Assembly (NCBI GenBank): GCA_013399015.1
Contig: VWZX01002690.1
Coordinates: 186,001-250,000 of the forward strand
Length of the DNA: 64,000 nt
Origin: Galbula dea
Taxonomy: Eukaryota > Chordata > Aves > Piciformes > Galbulidae
Direction: 5' to 3'
The notes beneath the pieces were generated by a model. It saw only the letters and a program-made list of their open reading frames with translations, had not been told where the DNA came from and made no database searches. Below, piece after piece: positions 11,004-24,240 of this stretch. Position 1 is the first letter of the stretch. Each line of letters opens with the position of its first letter. The translations under genes were made by a program, and so were the position numbers.

Positions 11004-12571
11004 TAAATGTCCAAAGCCCTTCCATGAATCAGAAGTCAGGATAGACTACATTAGCTAACTTATGTTTGTGCTGAAGAGTGGAAATCAAACTAGCACTTGA
11101 TTTTCCTCCCCATGAGCTACAGGATCATTTTCACTAAGGGGAGAAATATGGATGAATGAATTCTGAATCACTCTTCCTTGCTGGCAAATACCCAGATTCC
11201 TGTTGTCTGCTGTGGGAGAGTTTACAGTGCATGCAGGTAAGTAGAGATGGAAAAGGTTTATGGAGAAGGACAGTGGAAGCAGTACATGTAAATAACTATT
11301 TCATCTGACTTCTGGTTTTCCCTTTCCATGATCAAGCACACACAGCAGAAAGCCAGGAAGCAACGAGTCTTCAAGAAAGCAACTCAGAAGATCCACACTT
11401 TGCTTTTTACATCTCCTACCAGATTATCAGGATGCTGCTGGAAAAGTGGCAGAATGCAAAGTATATCCCTCAACTTGAGCAAAAGAGTCCTGAAATCTGC
11501 CAGTTGCTGGGGTTTTTCCACTGGCTGGAAAGTTTGAAAGCAGGCTGAAAAATGTTGGGGTAGTTTTTGTTTGTTTGTTTGTTCCTGACCACTGATAGCA
11601 TGTGCTAGCAGCTGGGAGGAGAAGAAAGGGAAATGTGTGTGTATTGGCAGCAGACAATTTAGAACACGAAGCAATTATTCTCTCAATCTTAAACATCAGA
11701 ACTTGTGTCTTAAAAAATAGTAATTTGCTTGGACTATTTTACAACTGAGCATTTAGGATTTGGGGTTTTTTTTTCTCCCCATTTTTTTTTGCTCCTTCAA
11801 AGATGTGTTGGAATTCGTAACCAAAAAGATACATAATTTATCAATCTTGTACTTTGGGGTTTTTAGGAGGCGTTTTTCCATCTCGTGCCTTTTAAAGCCT
11901 TGCTGCAAACCTCCATCTCCACCTAGTGGTTTCACTGGAAGGTGGAGAAATCCTTGTAGAAGCAGTAAGAAGCCAGAGAGTTTGCCGTGCAGCACCAGAA
12001 ACTGCCTTCTTCCTCAGGGAAACCCCTTAAAGTCCTGCTTAAATACATCCATTCCTGCTCCCTGAACCTTAGCATCTCCTTGTCCTGCATAATAATGTGA
12101 TGACTCCTTTATTTCTTAATATTCCTTAATATTCTTACTGTTCCCTAATAATTTCAGCTTCCAAGAGCATTGCAGCACCAGTTCATCCTCTAGTTTTGGG
12201 GATAAGATCCTGACCCATGCTTGGGCAGTGCTGGAAGATTCCCATGGTTCCTGCACTCACAAAGTGTGGCCAAGGCCCTAAACTCAGCACAAAGCAGAAG
12301 TTAAACAACAAGTTGAAGCTACCCTTGGACCTGTTCTGTGCACAGCCAGGCTTTGTCTCTCCCCTCTGCTTTAGGAGACTTTCTATCTGCTGGGAGGAAT
12401 TGTCAGGAACTCCACAAAGGGCCCAGGGGAGCACAAAGTGTGTGGCTTTAGGACTAAATTAAGACAGAGTTTTAAAGGCTGTTCTGTCCTTTCCCCAAAA
12501 CCTTAGTATTGCCTTTTCTTGGCTCTCCAGAAGATTCTTTCTCCAATTGCTCTAACAAAAATGATGAAAGG
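11004..12571. other. Non-coding DNA; isolated donor-like site
   Basis: No gene recognised. A perfect donor-like string ATGCAG|GTAAGT lies at 11231-11242, with a mediocre acceptor-like AG at 11121-11122. A short GTTT run lies near 11563-11583. Frames up to 101 codons have no recognisable product. Confidence 0.5.
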
Positions 12572-12631
12572 ATATATACATATATATATACTATATATAT
12601 AATTATACATACATATATATATATATATATT
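12572..12631. repeat. (TA)n microsatellite, imperfect
   Basis: About 60 bp of alternating TA with occasional CATA and AATT interruptions. The longest pure stretch is near 12613-12630. It is self-complementary and could extrude a cruciform. Confidence 0.93.
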
Positions 12632-15600
12632 CCATAATATGGAAGATTTAGAATGCAGGATAATATGGAAGATCACTCTTTGGACTAGATTTCTGACAAA
12701 AGCTCCAGTGGCAGCACAGTTCCATACTGTCCCACACAATAATCACAAACCATCCCTGCAAGAGCTACCTGGAGCCTATTGAAAAACCAACTTCAGGTAA
12801 ACAAAGAAATATCCATCCTGTTCAAACAAATATAACATAGGCAGAAATAAAATTAGTCTCCTGATCCTGTCCAAAATAGCTTCATTTTTCTCAGGCCCAG
12901 CTCTCCTTCCTCCCTCCTGTCTCTGCAGTGGCAGTTGCTTCCCACAGCAGTGAAAATTAAGTGTTTTGAGTGGTCAGAATCCCATCCTTCTAACAAAAGA
13001 GTCACTTCCACAGGGCTATTCTCACTGCACAAAATTAAACCTGTGCCTAAACCTGTGCAAGACTGAATCCTTCACATGGATAGGAGATGTTCTATTAATT
13101 AAATGCTACTTGTAATAAAATATAATAAAGTGATTGAAGCTGCTGTAGCTGCAGTGGACCTAGAAAGTACAATCATCCTTCACTGTAATGTAGAATCTTC
13201 ATGTCAGAAACATGTCCAGTATTTAGAAAGAGTATAATTAATGCACATTAACATATACATTCAGTGAGAGAATGTATGAAGAAGGTGCTCTGGGACATGG
13301 TTAAAATTTTTGTGACTTGGAATGAGGGAAATTTGGAAAATCTCCAGTTCAGCAATTTCAAATGATTAAATGGTATTGTAACATTGCCCTAAAACCCAGC
13401 AAATGTGGAGAAATGTGGAAATGTGCTTTTACATTTCATTAATCAGATATTCCAGCCTTAAATATTGTTTTCCACAAATACAACAAATATTGATTTTCTT
13501 GGCTAATTAAGAATGGATGGTCACCCACAAATAATTAAACTAAATATTTAGTCTTGTATAGTGCAATGAAAAATAAGGTGATTTTTGTTTTCAGAGATGG
13601 GTAGGGTATGAAGGTCACTAGACAATCCAAGGTCAGTACTGGATGAAAGCTGAGATCTGCTGCTAAAGAGCAAGGAGGAGTTATTTTGGAGAAAGAGAAA
13701 CATCTTGGGTGGCTCAGGGTTGAGAACTGTTGCTGTCTGAGAGGGTCAACACTGTTTGAAATTTGGAGGTAGAGGTGAAAATTGGAGGTGAAGAGAAAGC
13801 TGATTTTTCCTGTAGGGAGAGTTCAGCCTTCTCTTGAGCAGTGAGACCTGCAGGGCACTGTCAGTCAGCATTGTGAACTCATCAGCAGGAGACCCCAGCT
13901 GGGCTTGCCCTGAGCTCTGGTGGGTTGTTGGGCTCCTCCTGAGCAGTTAGGAGTGGTGTCCTTTTAGACAGGCTGCAGCTGACACATCCATTTCACTGAT
14001 GGAAAGCAAGTGCTCTTGACAGCACCCAGTTAGGAGCAGCTTGGTCAGACAACACGAGAGCTGCAAAACTCTGGAGTAGCTTTTAGGCAGGAAAATGGAG
14101 CTGGTTGAGAAACAAGAATGAGAGATGGGAAAAGCCAAACTCCTCATTTCCTTTTGACTTTGCCTGACCTCTGACTCCTGTGCCTTTCAGAACAAGATAA
14201 AATCATAGACTATGGAATTTATCAGGAAAGAAAAAAGGTGACAATGTTGTTGATTTTTCCCCCCTATTTGCATAAAGCCAGGAAAGTGGAATTTTATCCT
14301 CTTTGGGAAGAAGATAAGGCCAGGGTCCAGCTGGGTAGTGATGTCCTAACCTACTAACCCTTTCCCAGCTCAATTCTCTTTTACTAACTGAGTAGCCCAA
14401 CCTTGCTTGCCAATTGTTTGTTGGCCATGCTCTGTTCAGCTGTTTAAATCCATCCCAGCTACCTGAGTCCTTCAGGTAATCCACATAGTGGATTGAAGAG
14501 CTCAGTGTTACTGAGCACTCTTCCTTGGCTGTCACAGCAATAAAAGGGCTGGGAGTCTTGGTTTAATATAGATGTGAGAGGATGAAGTATCCACTGCTCC
14601 CACTCTAAAGATATTTTTGCTTTTCCTGACTAAAATTCACAATCTCACAATGCAGGTGGTTCTAACAGAAATCTTGAAAATCACTTTCTCAGAGGAAAAA
14701 AGAAAATGAAACCATTTGTGGCATCAGATAAAAACCCTTGGGACTGTTTAGGAAAATCACAGGTCTCAAAAATATTCCAGAGACATAAGGACTCAAAATA
14801 GCAAATTTCCCTAAGTCCAGAGAGTTGCAAATAATTCAACCACTGTAGCTCTCTGATCCATTAGATGAGATTTCTCATTAACTAGACCTTCAAGAGAACT
14901 CTCTCAAACATAAAAGAGTTGACAGAATAAACACCAAATGGCAGTCTCCACAATTCATTGTCTTTGACCTAAAAAAGAAGAGTAGTTCTGAGCTTCCTTT
15001 AATGACCTTTTTGTTTTCCAGGCTTAATCAGCTCATGCATGCCAAAGTGTGCACCATGTTCATGGGTAGCTGTGAAGACTTTCAGGGAGGTAATGAGAGC
15101 CCCAAAACCTTTATTAAACGTGTTTTAAAGCAAAGTTGACATGATGAAAATCAGATTATTTTACTAGAATACACTTTTGGATCTGCAAAAGAACTGGAAG
15201 AAAACCCCTTCATGATTTTCTATGCTTTTAGAGGTGCAGGAACCATGCAGCAGCTCTCAGCTGTGGTGTGAGATGGCTGGAAAACTTCTTGTGTTCTCAT
15301 AGGCAGAGTTTAGTTTCCAGGAGTTGGAATAAGCACACACTGAGGATGAGTTATTAGTTCTAAAACTTGGGGACAGAGACACCAGCACACAAAGCTCTTC
15401 AGTTACAGACATAGTTTATTAGAGATTGATTAGTATAAACTGATATATAAACTCTAGAATTACAACTAATATGTAAACTCTGATAAAACTTCATGAACTC
15501 TAGTATCAAACACAGTTTGCATTTTGCTTCTTTCCATAATCCCACTGGTACCACTTTCTATCAATTCTTTTCTCTTCTTCTTCTCTTTTTTTGGCAGGGC

Positions 15601-17000
15601 AATGAGGTGGACATGGCTCATTTTCAAGTCTAAGCCAAGATTTCTCCCCTCCATGTCCATTTTGAAGCAGTTTTACCTAACTGTTTTTAGAAGTGCACAC
15701 ACACTGTGAAGCATTTCCCTCCCTTCAGTCACAGGGGAGGTGACCTGCAGAGGATCCAAGCCCCTATGTGAGCAGCATGGTGCTGCAGAATGAAGCCCCT
15801 GGAGGGAAAAGGAACTTTTCTTCAGCCTGTTCCTCAGGCTTCTTGTTTTTCAATCCCTCCTATCCCTTGTTAAAAATTATCCAGATATATTTATGTTCTT
15901 AAAAAAACCCACAAAAACACCTAAGCCCACCTGAGCCAGGTATTTTGCTTGTTTGTAGTAAACCTTGATATAGATATTCATGTATACATATATACATTTA
16001 TTATATTGTCAGGTAACTTAGAGAAGGAGACAATATAAACAAAGTCACCTAGACAACCATCAAATGATATTAACAAATAGAAGGCATTGATGTGTCTCCC
16101 TTGTGTAGAAGTCATAGTGGAGTGAAAGGAGCAGAGGATGCCAGGGATATGTAAGGTATTCTCCATAGAGAACACAGAGTAAATGTACAAGGATAAGAAA
16201 AAAAGTAGAATATAATGATAAAAGTTAGGAAAAAAACCACATCCAGCAAAAGTAACATTTCCTAGCTAAGCTCATATGCAAAATAGCTTCCCAGTTCAAC
16301 AAGGCAAGGTGATAGCAACATCCACTGCACTGCTTCTGCCCCACAGACACACAGAGAAACAGAATGCATGTATTTAATTTGGGTGAAAAGGTTTAGATTT
16401 AAACCTGCTAACAGTAACTGTAGGTTTAGTACAAATAAATGTGGTTCAGAGCAGAAGTTCTGCAACACAGCCCAGCCCATGGGGCTGCCAGGGTTCCCTT
16501 CAGGTGTAAAGGTATTGCTCAAGTTTGGGTCCACCATCTAGTGAGGAGCTGATGAGCCCTTCACTTGCAGAGGTTCTCTTCCCTCTGGGCATTGGTGATT
16601 TTCTGTGCCATCAACACATAAACCTGCATTGCTTTTGTGTTATGAAATAGCTTCTGTGTTCTTGTGCTTGTCTGCTCTAGTCCAGCATTTGTAATGCTCT
16701 AGGTAACATCTACTACTGTTAGGTTTGTATCACTTCTCAAGGGATTTTTAAACCTCCTCAGTTCACAGGTTGAGTTGACTTCCTCAGCTACTCCAAAGAC
16801 TCACAAACCCATGTAGGTGACAAAGGTGCTTCCCTCCAGATCCAAAAACTTGTGGTCCTCAGATGGATCAGCTCCAAAACCTTGGGAATGCCAGAGCTGA
16901 GCTGGAAAGTCTTAAGTATCTCCACTAATACTCTAGTAGGACCTTGGAAAGCCCTGAGCTCCACAGGGTTTTCTGTCAATGATTTTCTGTGGCTTTAACA
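12632..17000. other. Non-coding DNA, nothing recognised
   Basis: Ordinary intergenic or intronic sequence. The only point noted is a weak exon-like 68-nt stretch at 15022-15089: pyrimidine-rich TTTTTGTTTTCCAG before it, GAG|GTAATG after it, and open in two frames. The donor is not strong and the flanks show no CpG retention, so I do not call a gene. No transposon ends or RNA genes were seen. Confidence 0.5.
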
Positions 17001-20000
17001 CAGTCTGAAGTGTTTGGTTTTCAGCAGTCACAGCTTCCACAGACCATGTCAACCAGGCTTCTGGGAGGCTTCTCACATGGGTCTGCAGCATGTGTGACTT
17101 CTAGGAGGCTTGTCCCCAGAAATGGTACAGAAGGGTTGAACACCCTCACACCATCCAGCTGGAGAAGGCTCTCTTCTGTTCACTAGGCAGCCTTGCTGAC
17201 TGTGAGACCTAATAATATCTTAGCTTAAGCAAAATTGCTTAGTTTTTCCATTTAGAAAAAACCAAAAGTATCTCTTTATTTATTTTTCCTCTGTTTTTTT
17301 TCCTTTTCTCTCCAGTTTCAATATTGTGAAGCAAAGTCACCACTAGGACAATACTTTATGTTTTGATAACACAGCCATGTTCCCTAAGAAAACAATAAGA
17401 TTGTTGGAGGCAGCAGTTAATGCTCCCATACCAGTGACCCACACTTGAATGCAAATACACAGTTGCTCCCTAGTTACCAAAATGCACCAGCAAGCTGTCA
17501 TTTATAGCAGCAACATCAGAAACACCCCAGGAATGCTCTTGGTTGCTAATGGATCCTTGGTACAACTACCCTAACAGACATGAGATAGTGCTGCCATTAG
17601 AAGCTAAAGGTCTACCAGAGATCCTGCTCAAAGAACAGCCCAGATGGCTGGACTAGGACACAACAGCTGCCAACACCAGCTTTTAGCTACAGAGACCATC
17701 TCTGAGATGCAGTTCAAACCATGAATGAAACACACTGAGCAATTTCTAACTGCCAAGACAAGCTTGTAGACACATGAGATCTTTTAGAAGAGGTTACCCT
17801 GCAGAAGAGGGTGAGAGTTTTAATTAAAACAAGAGTTTATTGAGACAAGCTCTTCTTGGAAAGTTTAATCTTTCAATATACCTGGCCTGAAGGTGTCTGA
17901 GTAACCAACTCAGTGGGCTAAGGTTAGCCTTACTCCTCCCACACTAGATAAACTGCAGTGAACTCAAGGCAAGATTGAGGAGGTCATTATTGCCTTGCTC
18001 CTAGAACTCCTTCAACAGCTCTTTTCTGCCTGGTAGACACTAACAGAGCAAGTAAATCTGATTTGAGGTCCTCCTGCTTTGTCTGGATATGATAATTTAC
18101 TAAATGACTTTCTTTCTAGGCATAAAACCCTTGATAAAGTTCTACCCTATATATACTTTCTTTTTCTTCAGTATTTCTTATTTATTTACAGTTTACCAAC
18201 TTCAGTTGTGATTGATTTGCTGCTTCTCTGCATCCTGGCAGAAGGTAATTTTTTTCTCACCAGGCTTGAAATGCCAGGGGAGCAATGCACAATCTGATAA
18301 AGTTCTCTTCAAGGAACTTGGGGATTTTCCTTATTGTATTTTATTTTATTTTTTTAAATTCAACTCATCTCAAATTAAGATGCCTTGTCAGGAGATATGC
18401 TCCACCCTTAATTGGAGTGCTCAGTCTGAGGGTAAATGGGTGCAGTTGAAGGGCCAGCAATATATAAGCAGTTTCTATAAATAATCTCATAATCACTTCA
18501 AGTCTATGCATTTAAAATGAAGAATTCTGCAGCATGCAGCCTGCAACATGTTAAGAATTCTTTGGACATGGCCAATAAGTAACTCTACATCACTTGCACA
18601 GTGGATTCTTCCCCACCCTGCATAAACTACAGCAGAACTGAATGCAAGTGCAGATGAATAAGGTAGCAGGCACCTAAACTGTCTCCTCAGTCTTGTTTCA
18701 AACCATGAAAGCAAGAGCTTTGCCATCATACCCATTAGCAATGTCTCTTCTCTGGTGAATATATCCCATGGCTCCTTACAGAGGTGTGCATTACCCAAGG
18801 AAAGAGTACAAGCCCTTTTATTCCTCATCTTAAGGTCTCCACGTTGCCTGGAGGTGTGAAGAGCATTGTTGTGGTGAGAAACACTTGGAAGCTGCATTGT
18901 GTCTGCCACAATATGTCAAGTCCAAAGACAGGAGTTACAGAGGTGCCTTGATTTGGCTCAATTAGTACTGTTTGCTTTGTGGCCTTCCCATTAGCAAGTA
19001 TAAATTTGTACAGTGGTCACCACTTCAAAATCAATATTTACTGAGGGTTATCACATCATCAAGCCTAGGACACTAAGTAGTTCCTTAAACTTTGAGCAGA
19101 AAATAATACTGGTAAATATTTAACAGATGTATCATTTGCTGGTAAGCACCACTTCTGATACAGGTGCAAGCTAAACCTTACACCAAATTACACTGCACTG
19201 ACCTTAGGCTTCACTTCAGCCACATTTCAGTTACAGGAACTGAGGAGGGGAATGTAGTGAGACTGACTCTATGACAAGTATAATGAATAAGCACTTCCAA
19301 TTTTTGTTGCTGTCCTCTCATTCCAAAGCCTTTCATTCAGTTTGGGTTCTCTGTGGAAATACTGAATTTTTGGCTAAAGTATAACCCCTATAACTTCTGG
19401 CTAAAGTGGTTCCATTTTCCCATTGGTGGAAGAAGGAATTTTCCATTTGACAAGGTTCTCCACTGTCCAGACACTTTTAATCTAACCATCCTTCCTCTGA
19501 TGTGTGAGTAACAGATGTTTAAGAGATAAGAAATTAGATAAATGGTGATTACTGAGAAACAACTTAATTTCAATTCATTACTTGATGTTCTCATTCACTC
19601 CTCCTGACAATGGCAGTAGTTTGTAGGGCTGTTGGTTTCTTTAATTGACACATTTAATGTTTCAACAATCAGCTGAAACTTAACCTATGCACACCTCTCA
19701 TTTTGAAACACATCATTTAGGAGCTAATATGTCACTTCTAAAGCCTAAGTTGGAATTATTTTCAAAATGGCTTCACTTTAATTATGTGGATGTACCAATT
19801 AACTTGTTTTCTTGGAGGCTATGGGAAGAGGTGAGGAGAAAGCAGGAAACAACAGCTTGGCTTCTCCCTTTCCCAAAACAAAATCCATTGCCTCCCAGCC
19901 TTCTAAAAAAAGGACAAAAGCACTTCAAATAAGCTAGAGGAAGGGCTTGGCATGGGGGAGATTAGGTTCTCCTGTTTCTAGAGGCAGGAACTATCTTGGC

Positions 20001-21340
20001 TAGCTCATTAGCTTTCATCTATTGCATGTGTTTGGTTGATAAATGATAATGATGTTCACACAAGTACTGTTAAGGCATGTATTTGACTTTGTCCCTCACT
20101 CAGTTTTCCTGCAGAAAGTACAATGATAATCAACTCAACATGGCATACATTGAATAGCTTTAAAAAAATACCATTTTTTTCCTTGTAATTGCAAACAGGG
20201 GATTCTCACAGAAATGGTGTTTTCCTAGGCAGGTACTTAGGGATCAGATTTTAATGCCATGTGATGAAATATTTGTATCAGTGCAGATCAAAAGACTTAG
20301 AATGAGGAACCTGAAATACAGCACAGTTAGCTATACTAAGAAGATACCTAAGAAAGCTGCAGTTCCTCATTGAAGGTTTTTAAGACTTGATGAAGTAACA
20401 TATTGGGTTGTGTAAGTTCACTTGCCTCTCTCCAGAAAACTCCCAGCAGCTCTTCTTGATGGTCTTTGAAGAGTAAAGGAACCTGCATATGGATGAGTGT
20501 AGACCACATACATCACAGTATCTTGTTCTGAACTGAAAACCAAGCTCTTAGTAATCTAGAATCTGAAATATTGCAGGAGCTGACTTCAAATGGTATGAAA
20601 TGGTTCTGTTTGCAAGTGCTTTCCTTAACCACCCTTGTCAGTCCCAAGCTCTTAAGAACAGGACTTGGAAAAAGGGGAGAGTCTGATGTGGAAGGTTTCT
20701 CTGCCTGCCTGTGAGGGCTGGAGTGAAGGAGCTTTGCATCAGCAAAGGCAGGACTCTCCTCTCTGCACAGCATTACAGACATCACTGCAGCTCCAGTCTG
20801 GAGTGCTGTCACCTGTATGCCCAGAACATTCTTTGCAGAACCTGTTTCCCTCTGCTGAAATACAGACTCTGAGGGAAGTTAGCAGGTCTAAATGTGTTTA
20901 TTATGCCCTTGCAGCTGAGCAGTATGACTAACCCTCCTGCCTTCTTCCACGCTTCATACATCCCATACCAACTCAGGCACCCAGAAACTTTGGGGGATAT
21001 AACCAAGGGATTTTCTTGCACAGCTTTGCTTTCACTGTTGCCTTTTTACACCCTGAGCTGAAAGCATGTGGTGGCATTCAGAGCTCTCCACAGGCCCTAA
21101 GCTGGTGTTACCCCATCCTAGCAACCCAGGGAGACAAAGTTTTGTAACATTATCTCCTTTCTTTTTGCCCACCCTCATCCTCTGGGAAGAATTTTCATTG
21201 CATTTGCTGCCAGCAGTGTCTTGGTGATTCTGCTCCACTTAGGAGGTGCAGATGGGGTGAGTGGTCAGCAGCTCATGTGGCGTGGCCAATCCTTCCTCTG
21301 CTGCTGGAGGCTCAGCAGCCCTTGGAGGGTTAAGCCAGGA
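17001..21340. other. Non-coding DNA, nothing recognised
   Basis: No repeat family, RNA gene or plausible coding sequence. The longest frame is a 138-codon minus-strand one at 18493-18909. It has no signal peptide, domain or recognisable motif, and its length is within chance expectation for a window this size. Confidence 0.5.
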
Positions 21341-21500
21341 GTGAGTTGCTGCTGTGTCTTGACACAACTCGGAAGTTTGCCAAAGAGCATTAATTAAATT
21401 TCATGCTTTTCATCAGACTTATTAACTGAACTCATCCCTACCAGCTCCCATACTGACATGGGCTATTATTATTATTATTATGTTACAATTAGTGTGTTGT
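21341..21500. promoter_or_regulatory. Weak candidate regulatory patch with (ATT)n run
   Basis: The left part carries AACTCGGAAGTTTGCC followed by CATTAATTAAATTTCATGC and TTATTAACTG, a small cluster of homeodomain-type cores around a retained CpG. An (ATT)n run of about 18 bp follows at 21464-21481. This is short and weakly supported; it may be ordinary AT-rich DNA. Confidence 0.2.
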
Positions 21501-23061
21501 TCCCTAACCACCGTTAAATATGACTGGAGAGGGGCTCCCAGTTAATACTTTAAGACCAGTCTAAACTGCACAAAGCACTAAGAATTAGAGAGGAGATATT
21601 TATTTTAGGTGTCAAAGTGCTTTTTCTAGGTTGAAAATTTTAGGGCAATGCTGCTTCCTAGCTCTGTCTTATTTTTTTTTCCTAGACTCAAGGAACTGCT
21701 TGATCTGAGATGTGGCTACACTTTGGAAAGGTGAGGTATATTTGGGGGAGGGAGGGAAGAAGAAAAGGGAATGATTACTGCAAGAGAGTGTGTTGTAAAG
21801 TGTTTCTGAAGTGTTTAGAGGAAAAAAACCTGCTGAAAATATGACCATTTACCCAATTCTTGCCTTAGATTTACATATATATTTTTTCCCAGTTGTTATT
21901 TAAAGCCTATGCCATTAATTCAGTGTAGCAATGTGAACCTGTTAGGCTCTGGTGCCATGGACTCTTCACCTGATGATGGATCTCAGAGAGTTAGACTGTA
22001 AATAAGAGTGTACACTTGTTCAGCCCTTTGCAGTGCAACCTGTGATAGCATCCTCATGGTGGAGGACAGAAGTTGCTGAGCTATCGCCCAGCTGGTCAGA
22101 GCACTATGCAGAGTTCAGGTAAACACTATTCAAATCCCTACTTCCCATCACATAGAACAAATATACTAAACTCTCCTGTGTTTATAGACTTTAGCAGTAT
22201 GGAGTGCTCATTAAAGACAGCCTGCTTCAGGACTTTTACTTTGTGCTACCTTCAAGCTGGGCGTGGAGAACTCTCCTACTTTTATTTTGTTGAGTAGTGC
22301 AAAAAAACAACTTGCATTTTGCCTTGGGAAAGAAGCTTGGTTTGTATTTGCTTAGCCCTAAGTCTTGTGCAGAGAAAGCAAAGTTTGTCATGTATCTGTC
22401 ATGCCATTATCTAGATGATTCCCTTTGATAAGCAGTATCATTTTTCTGGAGCAGTATTGAAGAGGATTTTACCCTGAGTGAACTGAGAGGAGCCGATATG
22501 GTTGGATAAATGCTTCAGTTCTGCCAGGTATCAGGTATATGCCTGCCATGGGAGAGACTGTCTATGTTCTTTGATGGTAACCAAAGGCCTCAGGTTACCC
22601 AAGAAATGATTCTCCAGACCTGATATTTTAAAGTTGGCTCTTTTCCAAAGCTGGCCATTAATACCTTCAGGAAAAAGAAGGGATTCCTGTTCAGACACAG
22701 CATTGTACAGAGGAACCTTGGAAACAAGCTCATGTCTTTCAGGACAATCACACCACTGCTTCTGGGCTGCGTGGCTGGACCCTGGCATTGCAAATAAAAG
22801 AACACCAGCATACTCAGAAAGACAGAGACTCCATGGTCCAGCAGGGAAAACCTCACTAGCTGAAACCCACAGCTCTTTTCCTAATGAAATATTCTCCCAT
22901 TGTCAAACAATAATTCCTACAAAAGGAATATTTTTTCTCAATATTTTCATCATCATAATCTTTCTTCTGTAATAATGCCCAGCAGCAACAACCACAGAAC
23001 AATACATCTAGAATACACATCATCTAACCCTAAGATTTCTCTGTGCCACCATTTTTCTTAC
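21501..23061. other. Non-coding DNA, nothing recognised
   Basis: Ordinary sequence with small T runs. Frames up to 112 codons near 22.6-22.97 kb overlap on both strands with no recognisable product. Confidence 0.5.
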
Positions 23062-23140
23062 AGAATCACAGGAAGTTAGGGGTTGGAAGAGACCTCTGGA
23101 GATCACCTAGACCAACCCCCCTGGCAGAGCAGGGTCATTG
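23062..23140 (-). mobile_element. CR1 LINE 3'-end fragment
   Basis: The plus strand reads AGAATCACAGGAAGTTAGGG, then GGTTGGAAGAGACCTCTGGA, GATCACCTAGACCAACCCCC and CAGAGCAGGGTCA. This is the reverse complement of the 3' untranslated tail of avian CR1 retrotransposons, so the element lies on the minus strand with its 3' end at the left. Only about 80 bp remain, a severely 5'-truncated copy with no coding capacity. It closely resembles the longer copy at 48.36 kb and is probably the same or a related subfamily. Confidence 0.88.
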
Positions 23141-23658
23141 CTGCTTCTTATTTGAGCACTGGCTAAGAGATTAACTTCCAAAAATACCAGTAAGGGCAAA
23201 GTGGTAGAAAGTGTTTGCTGTTAAATCTCTCCTCACAGCTCAGGATGCCCCCAGAAAGCTAAGGTCTGAGCTTTTCTATTCTCCTTTCTGCTCTCAAACA
23301 ACAGCTCCTTGCAATAGCTTTTGCTCTTCCCTGCACTCACAACCCAATGCATCTGCAGAACATGTGGTACTCGAGGGTGGAGTGCACCCTTGGTACCCTC
23401 AGTGAGCTGGGGTGTTCATGACAAGGCAAGGTGAGGGATCAACAGCAGCCCACACACTTATCCATCACCTCTGACCCCTGCACAAAGGGTCATGGCTTTA
23501 AGAGTGTTTGTCAAAGGCAAGTGAGCAGCTGGGGAAGCAGCTCCCTAACTCCCAGGGTTTTTTATTCTGCATCTTGTGTTTTGCTCTAAGCTGCAACCTG
23601 GAGGCAAAATGCATAGCCTGAAGATTTCACCTGTCATTAAAATTACATCCATACCCAC
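23141..23658. other. Non-coding DNA between CR1 tail and CA repeat
   Basis: Nothing recognised; a 64-codon frame here has no features. Confidence 0.5.
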
Positions 23659-23679
23659 TCACACACACACACACACACA
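23659..23679. repeat. (CA)n microsatellite
   Basis: About ten uninterrupted CA dinucleotides. Confidence 0.93.
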
Positions 23680-24129
23680 GAGAGGTGTTACCTTAGTGGA
23701 GCAAAGCTTGAGAATATGGCAAGAAAAAAAACAATACCCCAATGCTGTGGACAAAGGAAAACAGTATTTTTTAATTATTTAAATGTTGTGAGCCAGCCTC
23801 ATGATTTCTCAGTATTTGAAGCTGGCAATAATTCATCCTGCCAGGTACATGCCTTAACACAGGGGGGACTTCTCTGCTTGAGAATCTGAAGGCAATATCT
23901 TTTATAGTTACAAAGCAAGCAGCCAAGTTCTGCTTTTATTCCTGCTCCCATTTCCTTCCAGCTCTCCTATTCCTTTTTATTTTTTTTCCTTGTCCTTTTC
24001 TTTCTTCATTTCTTCATTCCCCAGTCATCCACTCTCCATCTGACAAAGGGGGAGGCTTGTCAATTTGTTCTAGTCGGTGTTGGAGCAAACTCTGGAGGGA
24101 TCAGGCAAAAGCTGCTTTCCACCTCTTGT

Positions 24130-24240
24130 AAACAGCGTCTCCCTCTCTCTCTGCTGCAGCCTGTGGTGACACTGACCTCTGGTGATCACATCAGTAACAC
24201 TCGCACTGCACTGACAGGCTGGAGCTAAGGTAAGGGTTGT
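24130..24240 (+). other. Exon-like segment, possible non-coding or poison exon
   Basis: A strong acceptor-like context (TCTCCCTCTCTCTCTGCTGCAG, AG at 24158-24159) is followed 70 nt later by an excellent donor, CTAAG|GTAAGG (GT at 24230-24231). The enclosed segment 24160-24229 has stops within eight codons in two frames. The third is open for 22 codons and stops at TAA just before the donor. If real, it is a lncRNA exon, a 5' non-coding exon or a stop-containing cassette exon. It lies in a slightly CpG-retaining, GC-richer patch. No partner exon could be identified, so this remains a prediction from splice signals alone. Confidence 0.3.

Noticed and set aside
10498..11058. 186-codon Lys/Glu/Arg-rich frame
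   Set aside because: Translation of the purine tract; the stop-free length follows from the absence of T in the DNA.
11123..11236. Possible exon ending in a perfect ATGCAG|GTAAGT donor
   Set aside because: The acceptor side lacks a good polypyrimidine tract close to the AG; an isolated donor match is not enough.
15022..15089. Exon-like segment open in two frames after a TTTTCCAG acceptor
   Set aside because: Donor GAG|GTAATG is moderate and the flanks show no CpG retention or other support; such pairs are expected by chance in 64 kb.
18493..18909. 138-codon minus-strand frame
   Set aside because: No recognisable motif or signal sequence, and no conserved-looking composition; likely chance.
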